Source of the DNA: Hydrangea macrophylla
Taxonomy: Eukaryota > Streptophyta > Magnoliopsida > Cornales > Hydrangeaceae
Length of the DNA stretch: 64,000 bases
Reading direction: 5' to 3'
NCBI GenBank assembly: GCA_033977485.1
Contig: CM066990.1
Location: forward strand, 15,256,001 to 15,320,000
Part shown: positions 10,193 through 22,047 of the stretch, piece after piece
How the letters are laid out: each line of letters starts with the position of its first letter
Position numbering within the stretch: the first letter of the stretch is position 1
Program-made: the position numbers and the translations under genes
The notes under the pieces: generated by a model
Told to the model about the DNA's origin: nothing
Seen by the model: only the letters and a program-made list of their open reading frames with translations
The model's database searches: none

Positions 10193-12127
10193 ATATTTGG
10201 TACTCGTTCAAGTAAACCTAAATTAAATCCTCTTAATCTCGAACTTGAACGCACCCTTAGAGTCCTTAGGTCGTCAACACAAGCTTCTAGAGCTCGGTTG
10301 ATGCTAGACGACGAGTCCACACCGGAACCGTCATCTTTGTTTGAGTTGGAAATCCGAAGTACTATTAACCGTTTAAGGAAAACTAGAACGATAAAAATTG
10401 AACCTATTCCAATGGCTGATTTTGAACATAACAGGAATAATAGAAATAATCAGAATGATGGGGATAATCTTAACATACCCCCACCACCACCTTTAAAGGA
10501 TTACTTTACTCCTACCGCCTACACACCATCGTCGTGTATTGCATTACAGGAAGTGACTGCAGCTCACTTTGAAATCAAATCGTTGACTATTGCACTTCTT
10601 CCGTCATTTCAAGGTCGTGTTAAGGAAGACCCTTATAATCATCTAGGCGAATTTCAGGGTATCTGTGCAACTTTAAAATTTTAGAACTTAACAGATGATG
10701 AGTTAAAACTGCGTCTTTTCCCGTTTTCACTTAAAGACAAAGCGAAGTATTGGCTCCAATCCTTGGAGCCAAATTCAATTAGAACATGGAATGAATTGCA
10801 TACTGCTTTCCTACAAAAAAATTTCCCCATCACTAGAACAAATCAGATTAGGAAATCTATAACTAATTTCACAATGCAAGATGGCAAAACACTTTATGAT
10901 ACGTGGGAACAGTTTAAAGAACTCTTACGTTCTTGCCCTCATCATCAGATACCCAAATGGCAACTTGTGCAAATCTTCTACGAGGGACTAATCCCCGCTA
11001 TGCGTAACACCGTCGATGCTATTTGTGCGGGGACGTTCCTCCACAAGAGTGCCGATGAAACTTGGAAGATATTCGAAATATTAAGCGAAAACTCTATGCA
11101 CCAAGCTGTATCTGTACACCCCGAGGGACACCTCCCACCACAACCAAAAAGAGAGGCTAAAGTTGAATCTAACCATTCATATAAAATTCAAGAATCAAAT
11201 AGGAAAATGGACCAACTCATGATGATGGGCCACATGCAAGGCCCACCTCATCCTGTGGAAGCATATCAGTTATGCTCAGATTCGTCTCATTCGACATTAG
11301 CATATCCGTCCGCGTCACAGTTTCCAGAATTTGTAGAACAACATATAAATGTTGTGCAACAATTTCAAAGACCCAATTATAACCTTGTGGGTTATAAACT
11401 AGCCTCGACATGGGGACATCGCCTGAACCTTTCACGGAAATCTAATAGTGAATGTCCGTATTCAAAACCAGCGACGATGAATTTCCCCAATGCACCCAGG
11501 CCTCAGCAAAATCAATACCAACAACCTCCCTTCCATGCTAATCCTCCTAGGGATAAAACTTTTGAAAAGAGTGTGTTGGCATCGTTAAAAAACCTAGAGG
11601 CCCAATCAAAATCACAGTCGCAACTTGTTAACTCTCACACGCAATCGATAGCTAAATTAGAATCCCAAATGGGACAACTTGCTAATACCTTAAACCGTCG
11701 TAATGAGGGAAAGTTACCAAGTCAATCGGTCCAAAACCCTAAAGGACAATATGAGGTAAGTTCGGCGAGTGACCAAGTAAATGCGGTGTCAACTAGAGCG
11801 ACTGAACGTCCGGAGGAGATTATACCTCCTCCTGAACCTCAAAAAGATAAGGGTAAGGGAATAAGTAAGGAACTAGATGGAGATAACGATAAAGGTACGA
11901 AGGGCCCTATTCCTTCAGCACCTAATACGTCTACAGCAACAAATCCATCAAATTATGTACCTAGAATGCCGTTCCTTCCAAGTGTGGATGTCCCATCTCA
12001 CTTCTCGAAGAAGGGAACACGCCTGGAGGATATTCTTGAGATGTTTAAAGAGGTAAAGATTAACATTCCATTACTTGACGCTATTAAGCAAATACCTCCA
12101 TACACTAAATTCTTAAAAGACTTATGA
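10193..12127 (+). pseudogene. Gag polyprotein (Athila type), start codon lost
   Basis: Gag forms the particle that packages element RNA. Compared with AthN1 and AthN2, whose gag begins MFGTRS or MLGTRS, the homologous codon here is ATA at 10193, so the start is mutated. From there one frame runs to 12127 with a TAG at 10682 and a TGA at 12125. It carries the Athila gag core (SLLPSFQGRVKEDPYNHLGEF, DDELKLRLFPFSLKDKAKYW, RTWNELHTAFLQKNFP, PKWQLVQIFYEGLI, CAGTFLHKSADETW), a zinc-finger-like LCSDSSHSTLAYP in which the expected third Cys is not seen, and a Gln/Asn-rich linker with a short coiled coil (SLKNLEAQSKSQSQ). The frame then continues into protease. Confidence 0.88.
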
Positions 12128-13000
12128 ACCCAAAAGAGAAAATCTAGAAACCATTTATCTAAGAAAGTCTTTCTAACAGAAAAGGTTAGCTCCATGTTTA
12201 ATCACAACACTCTAAAATACAAAGACCCGGGTACTCCAACCATCGCTTATCACATCGATGATAAATATATTCACCGGGCTCTTCTTGATTTAGGAGCAAG
12301 TGTGAATCTACTACCTTATTCGGTATACGAACATTTGGGCTTAGGATAGCTAAAACCGATTGTGGCCACCTTATAATTAGCCGATAGGTCAATTAAAGTC
12401 CCACGAGGGGTAGTAGAAGACATGTTGGTAAACATTGATAGATGCTACTATCCGGTCGATTTCATCGTGCTAGACACTGAACCAGTCTTAGATGCTAGTA
12501 AACACGTCCCAGTCATTCTAGGACGTCCCTTCCTAGCTACTGCTAATTCGATTATTAACTGTAGGACTGGAGTAATGGATATAACTTTTAGTAACATGAC
12601 CGTGCATCTTAACGTCTTTAATGCATCGAATCAACCATATAGAGACGATGAAGAGGCAGACTGCTATGCCATAGACTTAATTGACGAATTAGTTGAAGAG
12701 GCAGCGCCCTTTATGTTGACTAAGGAAGCTTTGGAAGCATGTCTATCTCATTTCAATTTTAACGATTTCAACATTGATACTAATATTGAAGATTTGAATT
12801 CTTTATTAGAATCGGTACATACAACTAGTGTACTTCCATTGACACCTAAAATAGAGGCTTTACCACCTCTTGCACATGCACAGGCATTACCATCCATTGA
12901 GTGTCCTCCGACACTTGAACTTAAACCGTTTCCGGATTCTCTGAATTATGCATTCCTCGAACCTAAAACAACACTTCCAGTTATAATAGCATCGAACTTA
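12128..13000 (+). pseudogene. Aspartic protease domain (AthF)
   Basis: The protease matures Gag-Pol. In the same frame as gag, the protein reads KYKDPGTPTIAY and then RALLDLGASVNLLP, the active-site region with the family's D-L-G-A form, and later PVDFIVLDTEPVLDASKHVPVILGRPFLATA. Stops interrupt it at 12347 (TAG) and 12374 (TAA), in a copy otherwise well aligned with AthN2. A variable linker (roughly 12660-13000) leads to RT. Confidence 0.82.
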
Positions 13001-14354
13001 ACTATTCTTCAAGAATTGCTACTGATACAGGTCCTGGGTAATCATAACAAAGCAATTGCGTGGACTATTGCCGATTTAAAAGGAATTGATCCGTCAGTTT
13101 GTATGCATCGCATAAATTTAGAAGAAAATACTAAACCGTCTAGAGAGATGCAATGCCAGCTTAATCCCAACATGAAAGAGGTGGTTATGAAAGAAGTTAT
13201 AAAACTCTTAGACGCAGGTATTATCTATCCGATCTCCGATAGTAATTGGGTCAGCCCAACTCAGGTTGTCCCAAAGAAATCGGGTATTACGGTCATACCA
13301 AACGAAAAAAGGAGTCATTATTCCCACCCGTCAAACCACTGGTTGGCGGGTATGTATTGACTATAGAAAAATCAATACAATGACTCATAAGGACCATTTC
13401 CCTCTCCCATTCATTGATCAAATCCTAGAACGTCTGTCCGGTCAGAGTTACTATTGTTTCTTAGATGGATACTCTAGTTACAACCAGGTGCCCGTCTATC
13501 CCGATGACCAAGAAAAGACGACATTCACATGCCCCTTTGGAACCTTTTCCTACTGTCGTATGCCGTTTGGCTTGTGTAATGCACCGGCCACCTTTCAATG
13601 GTGTATGATGGCAATTTTCTCAGACATGGTTGAGAAATTCCTAGAGGTATTTATAGATGATTTTTCAGTTTTCGGACCTACATTTCATGAATGCCTTCAA
13701 AACCTTACGAAAGTCCTCGCCCGTTGCAAGGAAGAAAATTTGGTTTTATGTTGGGAAAAGAGCCATTTTATGGTTCAAGAGGGAATAGTCTTGGGTCACG
13801 TTGTATCCAAGCGAGGTATAGAAGTTGATAAAGCAAAAATTGAGTTAATTGACAAACTTCCGCCACCATCTTCAATTCGTCAAATCCGTTCCTTCCTAGG
13901 TCATGCCGGCTTCTGTAGACGATTTATCAAAGACTTTAGTAAAATTTCACAACCCTTGTGCAATTTACTGGCTAAGGATGTTCCATTTGTCTTCGATAAT
14001 GAATGTCTAAAAGCATTTGAAACATTGCGAACCTTACTATCCACGGCTCCGGTAATCCAATCCCCTTATTGGTCACTACCATTTGAACTGATGTGCGATG
14101 CTTTCGACTATGCCGTTGGAGCCGTTTTGGGACAAAAAGTTAATAAAATCCCTCACGTCATCTATTATGCGAGTAAAACACTAAATGACGCGCAGTTAAA
14201 TTATACGATAACTGAAAAAGAATTACTTGCGGTGGTGTTTGCCCTTGACAAATTATGTTCCTACTTATTAGGGTCCAAGGTTATTGTGTATACCGATCAC
14301 GCCGCATTACGTCATTTATTGAATAAGAAAGAAACAAAACCGAGATTAATCTAA
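13001..14354 (+). pseudogene. Reverse transcriptase and RNase H (AthF)
   Basis: RT copies element RNA to DNA and RNase H removes the template. The RT N-terminal part ([45 protein letters not shown]) is in the gag frame up to about 13306. A frameshift then moves to the frame with [52 protein letters not shown] and the catalytic [10 protein letters not shown] (FIDD form of YxDD). RNase H follows: [33 protein letters not shown] and [12 protein letters not shown]. The frame stops at TAA 14352. Catalytic residues remain, but the frameshift and stop show inactivation. Confidence 0.88.
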
Positions 14355-15750
14355 TGGATTTTACTCCTTTAGGAGTTTAATTATGAAATACGCGATAAAA
14401 AGGGTTCTGAAAATGTTGTCGCTGACCACTTACCACGAATTCTTATGGAATCTACCAATATCACACCTCTAAACGATTTGTTTCCGGATGAGAAATTATT
14501 TGCGTTATCTACCCCGAATCGTCCGTGGTACAGTGACATCGTCAATTTCTTAGCTACGGGATATACTCCGCATATGTGCTCTCGTTTAGACAAAGATCAT
14601 TTATTTTCTCAAATTAAACATTACTACTAGGACGACCCTCTGTTAGTTAAACATTGTTCTGATCAAATAATACGACGTTGTGTTCCGGAGAGTGAGTTCA
14701 ATTCCATTTTAAACTTTTGTCAATCTCTAGAATGCAGAGGTCACTTTGGAGGCCATCGTACGGCCGCTAAAGTCCTTCAAAGTGGGTTATATTGGCCAAC
14801 ACTATTTAAAGACGCACATGAATTCTGTCAAAACTGCATACGTTGCCAACAAACGGGTAACATGTCACGTCGTGATGCGATGCCCCTTACCCCAATTCTT
14901 ATTATTGAAATATTTGATGTGTCGGGCATCAACTTTATGGGTCCGTTTCCGTCATCCTTTGGGTTCGAATATATTTTAGTCGCGGTCGACTATGTTTCTA
15001 AGTGGGTGGAGGCAGTTGCGACCAAAACGAACGACCATAAAGTTGTTCAATTTATAAAAGATAACATATTTTGTTGTTTCGGCACTCCACGAGCGATTAT
15101 AAGTGACGGGGGAAAACATTTCTGTAATCGTTACTTTGAAACCCTCGTTCGAAAATATTTTGTCACCTATAAGGTTGGAACCGCGTACCATCCGCAAACC
15201 CAGGGCCAAGTTGAAGTTTCAAATAGGGAAGTAAAAAGTATACTAGAAAAAATGGTACGTCCAGACCGCAAAGATTGGTCACAACGACTGAGCGATGTGC
15301 TTTGGGCGTATCGGACAGCTTATAAAACTCCTATTGGAATGTCCCCTTACCGACTAGTCTTTGGAAAAGCATGCCACCTACCGGTAGAACTTGAACATAG
15401 ATCTTACTGGGTTGTAAAATCACTTAACCAAGATATAATAGCGGCAGGATGTCATCGGAAACTTCAAATACAAGAACTAGAGGAACTACGATGAGAGGCT
15501 TATGAAAATTTGAGAATTTACAAAGAACGATCGAAAGCGTTTCATGACAAAATAATCGTAAGAAAAATTTCGAGGTCGGACAATGCATCTGGTTGTTTAA
15601 TTCAAAATTAAGGTTATTCCCTGGAAAACTACATTCCCGTTGGGACGATCCATTTATAATAACATAGGTATTCCCACATGGAGCGATAGAAATACAAGAT
15701 ACAAATGGTGGAACCCCTTTTAAGGTAAACGGCCAACGGCTTAAGCCGTA
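14355..15750 (+). pseudogene. Integrase (AthF)
   Basis: In the same frame as the RNase H, after stops at 14352 and 14370, the text continues EIRDKKGSENVVADHL, and after a further TAG at 14628 comes the zinc-binding region ([12 protein letters not shown] with CQNCIRCQQ). The core has all three acidic sites: [21 protein letters not shown], and [17 protein letters not shown]. The region GRPC-like is [21 protein letters not shown] at 15492 ends the long frame, and degraded C-terminal sequence (KAFHDKI; HSRWDD-like) runs to about 15750. No chromodomain is present, as expected for Athila. Confidence 0.86.
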
Positions 15751-15862
15751 TCGATCTGATGAAACAGATGAAAGGGAGATAAAATCAATAGATTTGGTAG
15801 ATCCAATCTACTTTGACAGAGCACGAGCCTCGGTCGAGCTGGCAACGTAAAACTTAGCGCTT

Positions 15863-15880
15863 CTTGGGAGGCAACCCAAG
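15863..15880 (+). other. Post-pol hairpin of AthF (CTTGGG stem)
   Basis: CTTGGGAGGCAACCCAAG is a perfect 6-bp stem with a 6-base loop. It sits inside a block (acttagcgcttcttgggaggcaaccc) that AthN1 and AthN2 have at the same place relative to their coding ends, at 60121-60138 and 37376-37393. Confidence 0.75.
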
Positions 15881-16419
15881 CTTTTATTGGAATTTTCTTT
15901 AGTTTTGTTCATTTTTAGGAGTTTTGTCTGCCAATGTCTGAGATTTAATTGCCCAAACAGAGAAAATTGAACATGAAAACACTTATACAAGAAAACGGAA
16001 GAGAAAATGAGAAAAACAGACTCTCGCGCGCGCGACCTGCTCACGCGAGAATTCCCCTTAGATAAAATTTTGGACAAAACTTTCACCAACTCTCTGCCCA
16101 AACTCGCGCCTAGGATCGCGCGCGCGAACAGGTCGCTGGAGTGGACCGCTCTCGCGATGTTTAGCCTTAGAAATTTTTTTCACATTTTATTGAGTTGAAG
16201 ACACTGCTTCAACTCGCGCCTCGATTCGCGCACGCGAGGACCTCACTGGAGCTGCCTGCTCGCGCAGATTTGTCACTTGGAGAAAAATTTTTGAACTCAA
16301 AACAAAGCCTCAGCTTCTTCTCGCGGAGGCATCCGCACTCGCGAAGCTCGTTCGCGCGGTCCGCTCGCGCGAGGATCCTTCCCCTATCAATATAGGGTTG
16401 TGCCCTAATTACTCTCAGC

Positions 16420-16465
<46 letters not shown>

Positions 16466-18488
16466 GATCTCTCTATCTCTCTCTTTCCCTCACCACCATC
16501 AACCCATACCACTGCACCACCGCCGTCCACCACACACACTGCCAGACAACCAGCCACCGCTGCCGCCGCTCAACCACGCTGCAAATTGCGGCCAATCTTC
16601 TTCTCTACCCCCCTCTCGATACAGGTAGATACATATATCCATATATCCATATATATATACGTACCCACATACAGATACATATCTAAGTACAGTTAGGGTT
16701 TAACATTTAGGATTCTTGAAACCTTAGACCCCACTCTTGAACCCTAAAATTGTGTGCACACACAGATTAACACACCAATTTATACACACTATAAGCCCTA
16801 ATTTTCATCTATGTATTCACAAGTGGAGAAATTTCTCCAAACCATACCCCCTCTCTCGAAAAACATACTTATCTATGATTATTTAGACCTGCATATATTG
16901 ACGGGTTCCATTTACCCACTCATAGTCTTAACTCCATCCATTTATGGGTAAATCTAGGGTTTGTGTTTTGGGGGTTGATTACCACATATGTGTTTGCATA
17001 CATGTAAATATATACATATGTATATATTTCTGTATCGCACAAACACACTCTGAATTTTCCAAACCCTAATTCTCTAATTGGGATACACTGGTTAGGGCTT
17101 GATCTGTGGGGTTAATCTTATCTACATAGATACATACATATGTCAATATCTTTACAGATTTGAAACTAGATACATAGCCCAATACACCCACATTGCTTAA
17201 TGAACATATGTGTACCAACCATGGGATTAATTCTGGGCTAAATAAAGAGTAGGGTTCAATTTGAGATCCATGTTAGTTATGCAAATTTATATGCATCCTA
17301 TATAGTTAGGTTCTTATACGTACCTACATATTAGCATAGCATACACACATGTACGCATCACAAACTGTAGATTTCTGTCAATTTACACTAAATTTTACAG
17401 AGCGATAAGCTATTCTTAATCGTTGAAAATAAACACAGACTTAATTCAGACCCTGATGTCTACTTTCAAGCTCTAACCATAGGTTTGGCTCATGTCTATT
17501 TTACATATGTGGACTAGACCCGTTTAATTCAAATTATTGATCTTATTCGAATAATCGTGGATGTAATTGTAGTTTTCTAAACTTCTAAGTTCCTAAATCC
17601 AAATTCAATCCACACATATAAATTGCTAGTCCATTTTGAAATTACAAAGAGTTTTAGAATTTAACACAGTCTGTTAAATCCTATGAATTTAACCATAGGT
17701 TTTAGAATTGCTAGTCCAGACTTTTAAGTTCAACTCATTAGATGATATGGGCTTAATGTATTCAACAGACCGCTATACCAATGTCATTAAGTCGGACTTG
17801 ACATGTGCTTAAACTTGTCTTCCCCAGGACATATTACATAAACCTGAGTCCTACTTAGGATTCTACCATTATAACTATGACTTTCATGTATATACATCTT
17901 TAAAATGAGAATCGAAGGTCTAAGTCTTAGCATGTTGCCACACTTAGGATCTGGAAATTCTATGTGCAAATTGATTACCCATTTGAACTTTTGAAGTTCA
18001 ACTAACATTTGAATCCACATTTAACCTTAAAATGGTCATATGTTCACATCGAGTTTAATGTTGAAAGTTCTTTACTATATTTTTAATTTTATGAACTTAG
18101 CAAACAAAGCAATAAATCACAAACTCGTAACCATGACATAATCATACTACGTTTTTATTTCAGCAAATAAGTTAATACATATGTATTGTTGAAATTGATT
18201 CTAAACACGCGGCAAGTACCCCGTGACTTGCCGCAATGTGTGTGCCCTAGCCGGAACAGTAAGTGGAAAGGGAGCAATCCCTTCTCACAGTTGCTGGGTG
18301 TTCCCCTGTGAACCCCAATTTAATTTTAACTGTTAAATCATTATATTGATTGCATCCCTTGTAGGGATTTTTCCTTGCAGGTGGCCCCTTTCCTACCCCC
18401 CTTCTTCTTTTCTTTTTCTGGGCATATCCCATTTTTAAAGCCCGCATTTTTATTTTTTATTTTTAAATTCATACACAACACTCCAACA
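15881..18488 (+). promoter_or_regulatory. Spacer before the 3' ORF: CG-rich words, possible internal promoter and leader intron
   Basis: No gene is seen in these 2.6 kb. From 16021 to 16375 CG-rich words recur (ctcgcgcgcgcgacc, gatcgcgcgcgcgaac, ttcgcgcacgcgag, gctcgcgcgaggatcc), as in the LTR promoters. A weak TATA-like tatcaatatagg follows at 16385, then a CT-rich leader. A donor-like acag/gtagat at 16624-16625 and an acceptor-like ttccttgcag at 18371-18380 could bound an intron of about 1.76 kb, placing the next ORF in a second exon. Athila downstream ORFs are thought to be expressed from spliced RNA; the internal promoter is inference. The middle (16630-18360) is AT-rich without structure I can name. 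Confidence 0.4.
16422..16462. repeat. (CT)n microsatellite
   Basis: About 20 uninterrupted CT units lie in the leader-like region upstream of the AthF 3' ORF. Confidence 0.95.
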
Positions 18489-19736
18489 ATGACCAAATGC
18501 CCTGTTAAATCTGCCTCATCCTCCCAACCGCCCCAAAAGAAATCAAAGGGCAAAGAAAAACAAACCCCACTACCCCCTCCTCCAGACGACCCTAACCCTA
18601 ACGAGTTAGGACCTAAATATGCCAACCGTGGCCTAAACTACGAGGCTACTATCAATGCTGAATACTTCGTGTCAGATAAAGGTACCAAGTGGGGCCACAA
18701 CAACCTCACCGCCCACAAGTTGGCCCCACAACTCTATTTCAGAAACCCCGACCTTATTAGTTACCCACGTCTAGTCCGACTATTTTACCAAAACCTAAGA
18801 TACCATAAACAATCCCTTAGTCAACATGCCTTCCTGTCCACCACCATTAATGGCCATGACATCACCCTTAACCCAGACAATATCGCCAACATCCTCCAAA
18901 TCCCCTCCCATTCCTATCTGGTAGCCCACTCCTTTATACATATTATTCAGGACATGTGTGGCAGTCAATTTGGGTCGGGGCAGTCTATACGACGATCTTA
19001 TATGCCTCGCCAGATGTGGTTTGTTGACCATGTCTTCAAAAAAAACATGTATCCCCTTGGTCACGACCAAGAACAAACCAAGGAGATCCACCATGCCCTC
19101 CATGCCGTTTATCACGGAGACTGGTTTCATCCCGGTCTCGTGATTATGGAGGGCATGCGTCTCCCCATATAGGCTATTGACCATTCCATCGACTCCAAAC
19201 TCCTAGTGCCTTATCCACGCACCATCACGGCCATTCTCTGGGCCAAGGCTTTCCCTATCCCAGCCGATGAGCCAATAGATGGACGTATCCCAGAGTTTTC
19301 TTCCACTGATTAGAAGCTAGGCCTGGATCGTCTTGATTTAGAGGAAAGGAGGGCCCAAGAGCAGGCCCAGGCGGGTCGAGAGCAGGTGGCACAGCGTCCT
19401 CCTCCCTCGGAGGACACCCCTTATGCTTGGACCTATGGGGACGTATGTGCATTCCGTGGAGTGACCCTGAGACTCCAGTCTTATATGCGCTCATATTTCC
19501 AGCTGGTCCATCCAGATCAGTTGGATGATATTCTAGCCCAGGACGAGGCTGCTTATCAGTCCGCTTTTCCGAGATCGACGCAACAGGTGGCTAGGGAGCA
19601 GGGTGAGGAGGAGCAGACTGGTGGAGATGGAGATGATGGAGGAGATGGGAGTGATGGAGATGGCGACGGTGCTGAGACCACAAGACAGGGGAGTACAGGG
19701 TTGGAGAATGTGTTGGTGGAGGCTGGGGATGATTAG
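18489..19736 (+). pseudogene. 3' ORF of AthF, putative plant transposon protein type
   Basis: The frame from ATG 18489 to TAG 19734-19736 spans about 415 codons and is broken by TAG at 19170 and 19311. The N-terminus is Pro/Lys-rich (PPQKKSKGKEKQ). A folded region around residues 40-220 includes SYPRLVRLFYQNLRYH and ITLNPDNIANILQIPS, which resembles the domain named putative plant transposon protein that is common in gypsy 3' ORFs. The C-terminus is Gly/Asp-rich (GGDGDDGGDGSDGDGDG). In Athila this place is occupied by the so-called env-like gene, but I see no signal peptide or membrane segment here, so I do not call it an envelope. Its role is unknown. Confidence 0.6.
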
Positions 19737-20411
19737 ATTGATGTGGGATGGGTGATATAGAGACACTTGTTTTTGTTTTTCTTGTATTTGGTTGGATGGA
19801 ATTGAGACATTCTCAGACATTGGCATGTATTATTATTTCTTTGAGTTTATGCTTTAGTTACACCTTTTGTTTATTATTAGGATATGATGTACCCGGCTTC
19901 GACCAGGTTAGTTTATTTCTGTCTTTCTTTTCATTTTTCTTAGTTGGGTCTGTAATTAATTTACTTTTGCACTTTTTCTTTTCTTTTGTGGTTTGTTTAT
20001 AGTTCTGAAATTTTTAGTGTCGCACTGTTTTTGTTTCTATTTATTGATTTTGACATTCCTAATTAGCCTTCAGATGCTTTAAAATTTTCACTTATGCAAT
20101 TGTCATATTTATTATTAATATAGAGCATTTCCAATTCCATTGCACTACACCATGGTTCTCTTCGGTTCAGGTTTTGGGGAATTAATGCCGAAATTCTCAA
20201 TTGGACTTAAAATTTAAACATTACATGCATAAGTTAAATTTAAATCATTTCTGATACAATTTCTCGCACCCGATAACGTTATTTTGTTTCATTTTCTAAA
20301 TAATGGTAACTAATCAATTTTCAGTTGTGACTTATTTTTGGTTTCAGGAGTATAGCTTCCACTTATCCATATCGGTACCTTGATCCTCATATCTCATTAG
20401 CATCCCCCGAT
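19737..20411 (+). other. AT-rich spacer with possible splice sites between the two 3' ORFs
   Basis: No gene. A donor-like ccag/gttagt at 19906 and an acceptor-like ggtttcag ending at 20348 could bound an intron joining the two 3' ORF regions. This is suggestive only. Confidence 0.3.
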
Positions 20412-21191
20412 ATGGACCATCCTATTTCTCCTCCTACTTCACCAGATAGGTCGTCAAATGTGTCGAGTTATTTTTTCGATTCTAGTTCATCCACTTCTGA
20501 CACTTTATCGCATCCTAGGGTAGCCAAACGTCAAGGTCCAGTCGGTCGTCTCAGTTGGTGCCGTCATCGTCCTTGTATTCCCATTCCTAGTTTTTCTGCT
20601 TCTTCGGACGAGGATGATTTATTTGGCGATGACCCTACTTTTATCAATGGCCCTTATAGCGCTCCACCAACATCCTCTGATTCTTCTTCTTCTTCGGATT
20701 CGGCCGATTATTCGACTGATGACGATGAGGTCGAGGATGATGAGGATGTTATTTCGAGTCTAGCTGCCTTGTCTGTGAGTGATCCTGTTCTGACCATTGT
20801 TCCTACATCTGAGGTTACCTATCCATATAGGGACCTACCCGATTACGTGCCAAACGTTGTTCGACAACGTCTGGGTCACCCTGACTGGTCACCTGAGGAT
20901 ATAGCCTTGATATTTGCACCTTATGCCGGTTCTATGGATGGTGAGGTCGATTTGGGTCCGAGTATCATTACGGAGGCTGAGGTAGATGTGGTTCCAGAGT
21001 TTCATGCTTTGGATGATTTTGATGAGATGGGACTGCCGTTCGACCCTGCTATGCATCTGGAGTGGGAGCTGGCTGATTGGTACATCCGTTCTGACATGCC
21101 ACCCCCTTCTGACATTTTTTGTGGAGTGGACGTCCTGATCATATTCTATGCGGATTACATCCATGTCATTGTCATGTTCCAACCTACATAG
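20412..21191 (+). CDS. Uncharacterised acidic Ser/Asp-rich ORF of AthF
   Basis: An intact frame of 259 codons starts MDHPISPPTSPDRSS. It is rich in Ser and acidic residues (SSDSSSSSDSADYSTDDDEVEDDED around residues 88-115). A more ordered C-terminal half contains YRDLPDYVPNVVRQRLGHPD, DIALIFAPYAG and FDPAMHLEWELADWYIRSD. I do not recognise a family. It follows the transposon-protein-type ORF and precedes the 3' non-coding region shared with AthN1/AthN2, so it belongs to the element. Both AthN elements lack it. That it is uninterrupted while gag, pol and the preceding ORF carry stops may be chance or a sign of younger origin. Expression might depend on the splice acceptor at 20348. Confidence 0.5.
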   Translation: MDHPISPPTSPDRSSNVSSYFFDSSSSTSDTLSHPRVAKRQGPVGRLSWCRHRPCIPIPSFSASSDEDDLFGDDPTFINGPYSAPPTSSDSSSSSDSADYSTDDDEVEDDEDVISSLAALSVSDPVLTIVPTSEVTYPYRDLPDYVPNVVRQRLGHPDWSPEDIALIFAPYAGSMDGEVDLGPSIITEAEVDVVPEFHALDDFDEMGLPFDPAMHLEWELADWYIRSDMPPPSDIFCGVDVLIIFYADYIHVIVMFQPT

Positions 21192-21835
21192 GAACATGCG
21201 GTGATTTGGTTTGGGGAAGAGTATATGGATGTATTTTTAATTGTAGTCGTTTATTTTGTTTCGTTTATTTTTCGTTGTTATTTTGTTTTAGTAGTTACGA
21301 AGTTTTAGTAGTTACGAAAAGAATTTTACAAATAATGAAAAGAAAAACAAAAACATTTAATTCAAGTAGTTTTAATAATAAATAAAGAACATTTTCCTAT
21401 TTGTTTTCTTAATATTGTTCAATGTTGCATTATTTCTTGTGGAAATTAGATTCCATTGAAATTTGAAATTAAGAGAGTATGTAATCCGATGTCTACCAAA
21501 GCTATGAAGGTATGTCTTGAGAACTATATATCATGAGAATCACTGTTTAATATCTTATACTTGCATATCTTTTTGCACGGCACGTAGTCATGTGGATACA
21601 TGTTGATATTGAACTATAATATACCTCGGATTTCTAGATAGTAAAAGTGTGGAGACTAAACCCGACGAGCTTTAGAGCCTTTCATCATTTTTGTGGGTTT
21701 TAAATTACTTCATCAAATTTCTTTGATGAAGCACATTACATTAGTTCGTTGTTTAGTCTCGTTATTTCTTTATCTTGATTGAAAGTCGAGTTAAGATTAT
21801 CATTACCATGCTTAATAAAATGTGATTTACCAAGG
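21192..21835 (+). other. 3' non-coding region of AthF
   Basis: No gene. From about 21580 (cggatttctagata, gtggagactaaacccgacgagctt) to about 21815 (attaccatgcttaataa) the sequence matches, as reverse complement, AthN2 36140-36420 and AthN1 58780-59090. Homology ends there without reaching a PPT or LTR. Confidence 0.65.
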
Positions 21836-22047
21836 CTTCTATTGCATTCAGCTTTCACTGGAATCACCATTTAAGCCCAGAATGACTTCCAAAGCCACTA
21901 ATCATTGAATTTTTGTGCATTTTCAAGTTAAAGCTCCAAATCCTACAAAATTTAGAATACTTATTAAAAAAATAACTAATAACTACATGAAACGGGCTAA
22001 CAAAGGGTATTCTAAGACTATAAACGGCAACTATTCGTCGTCGATCA
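21836..22047 (-). repeat. Truncated 3' LTR of AthN1
   Basis: Read on the minus strand, the piece starts TGATCGACG just after the PPT and shares the layout of Athila LTR starts (TTTGTTAGCCC, then gtaggatttgga as in AthF gcaggattta). Only about 0.2 of 1.35 kb remains. It abuts the truncated AthF in tail-to-tail orientation. The outer boundary is uncertain. Confidence 0.5.

Larger units (their letters stand above)
8384..21835 (+). mobile_element. AthF: Athila-clade gypsy element with gag-pol and two 3' ORFs, 3' LTR missing
   Basis: Order on the + strand: 5' LTR, Asp-type PBS, leader, gag, protease, RT, RNase H, integrase, a conserved hairpin, a 2.5 kb non-coding spacer, one ORF of putative plant transposon protein type, one acidic ORF, and a 3' non-coding region. 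That last region is homologous, as reverse complement, to the 3' regions of AthN1 and AthN2. The 3' LTR is absent: homology stops near 21820 and an LTR remnant in the opposite direction starts soon after. It inserted into TekB at 8384. The bases just before are gaggc, but no matching duplication can be tested. Confidence 0.88.

Noticed and set aside
18489..19736. Calling the AthF 3' ORF an envelope gene
   Set aside because: No signal peptide, transmembrane segment or fusion-type region is visible; the domain resembles the putative plant transposon protein family.
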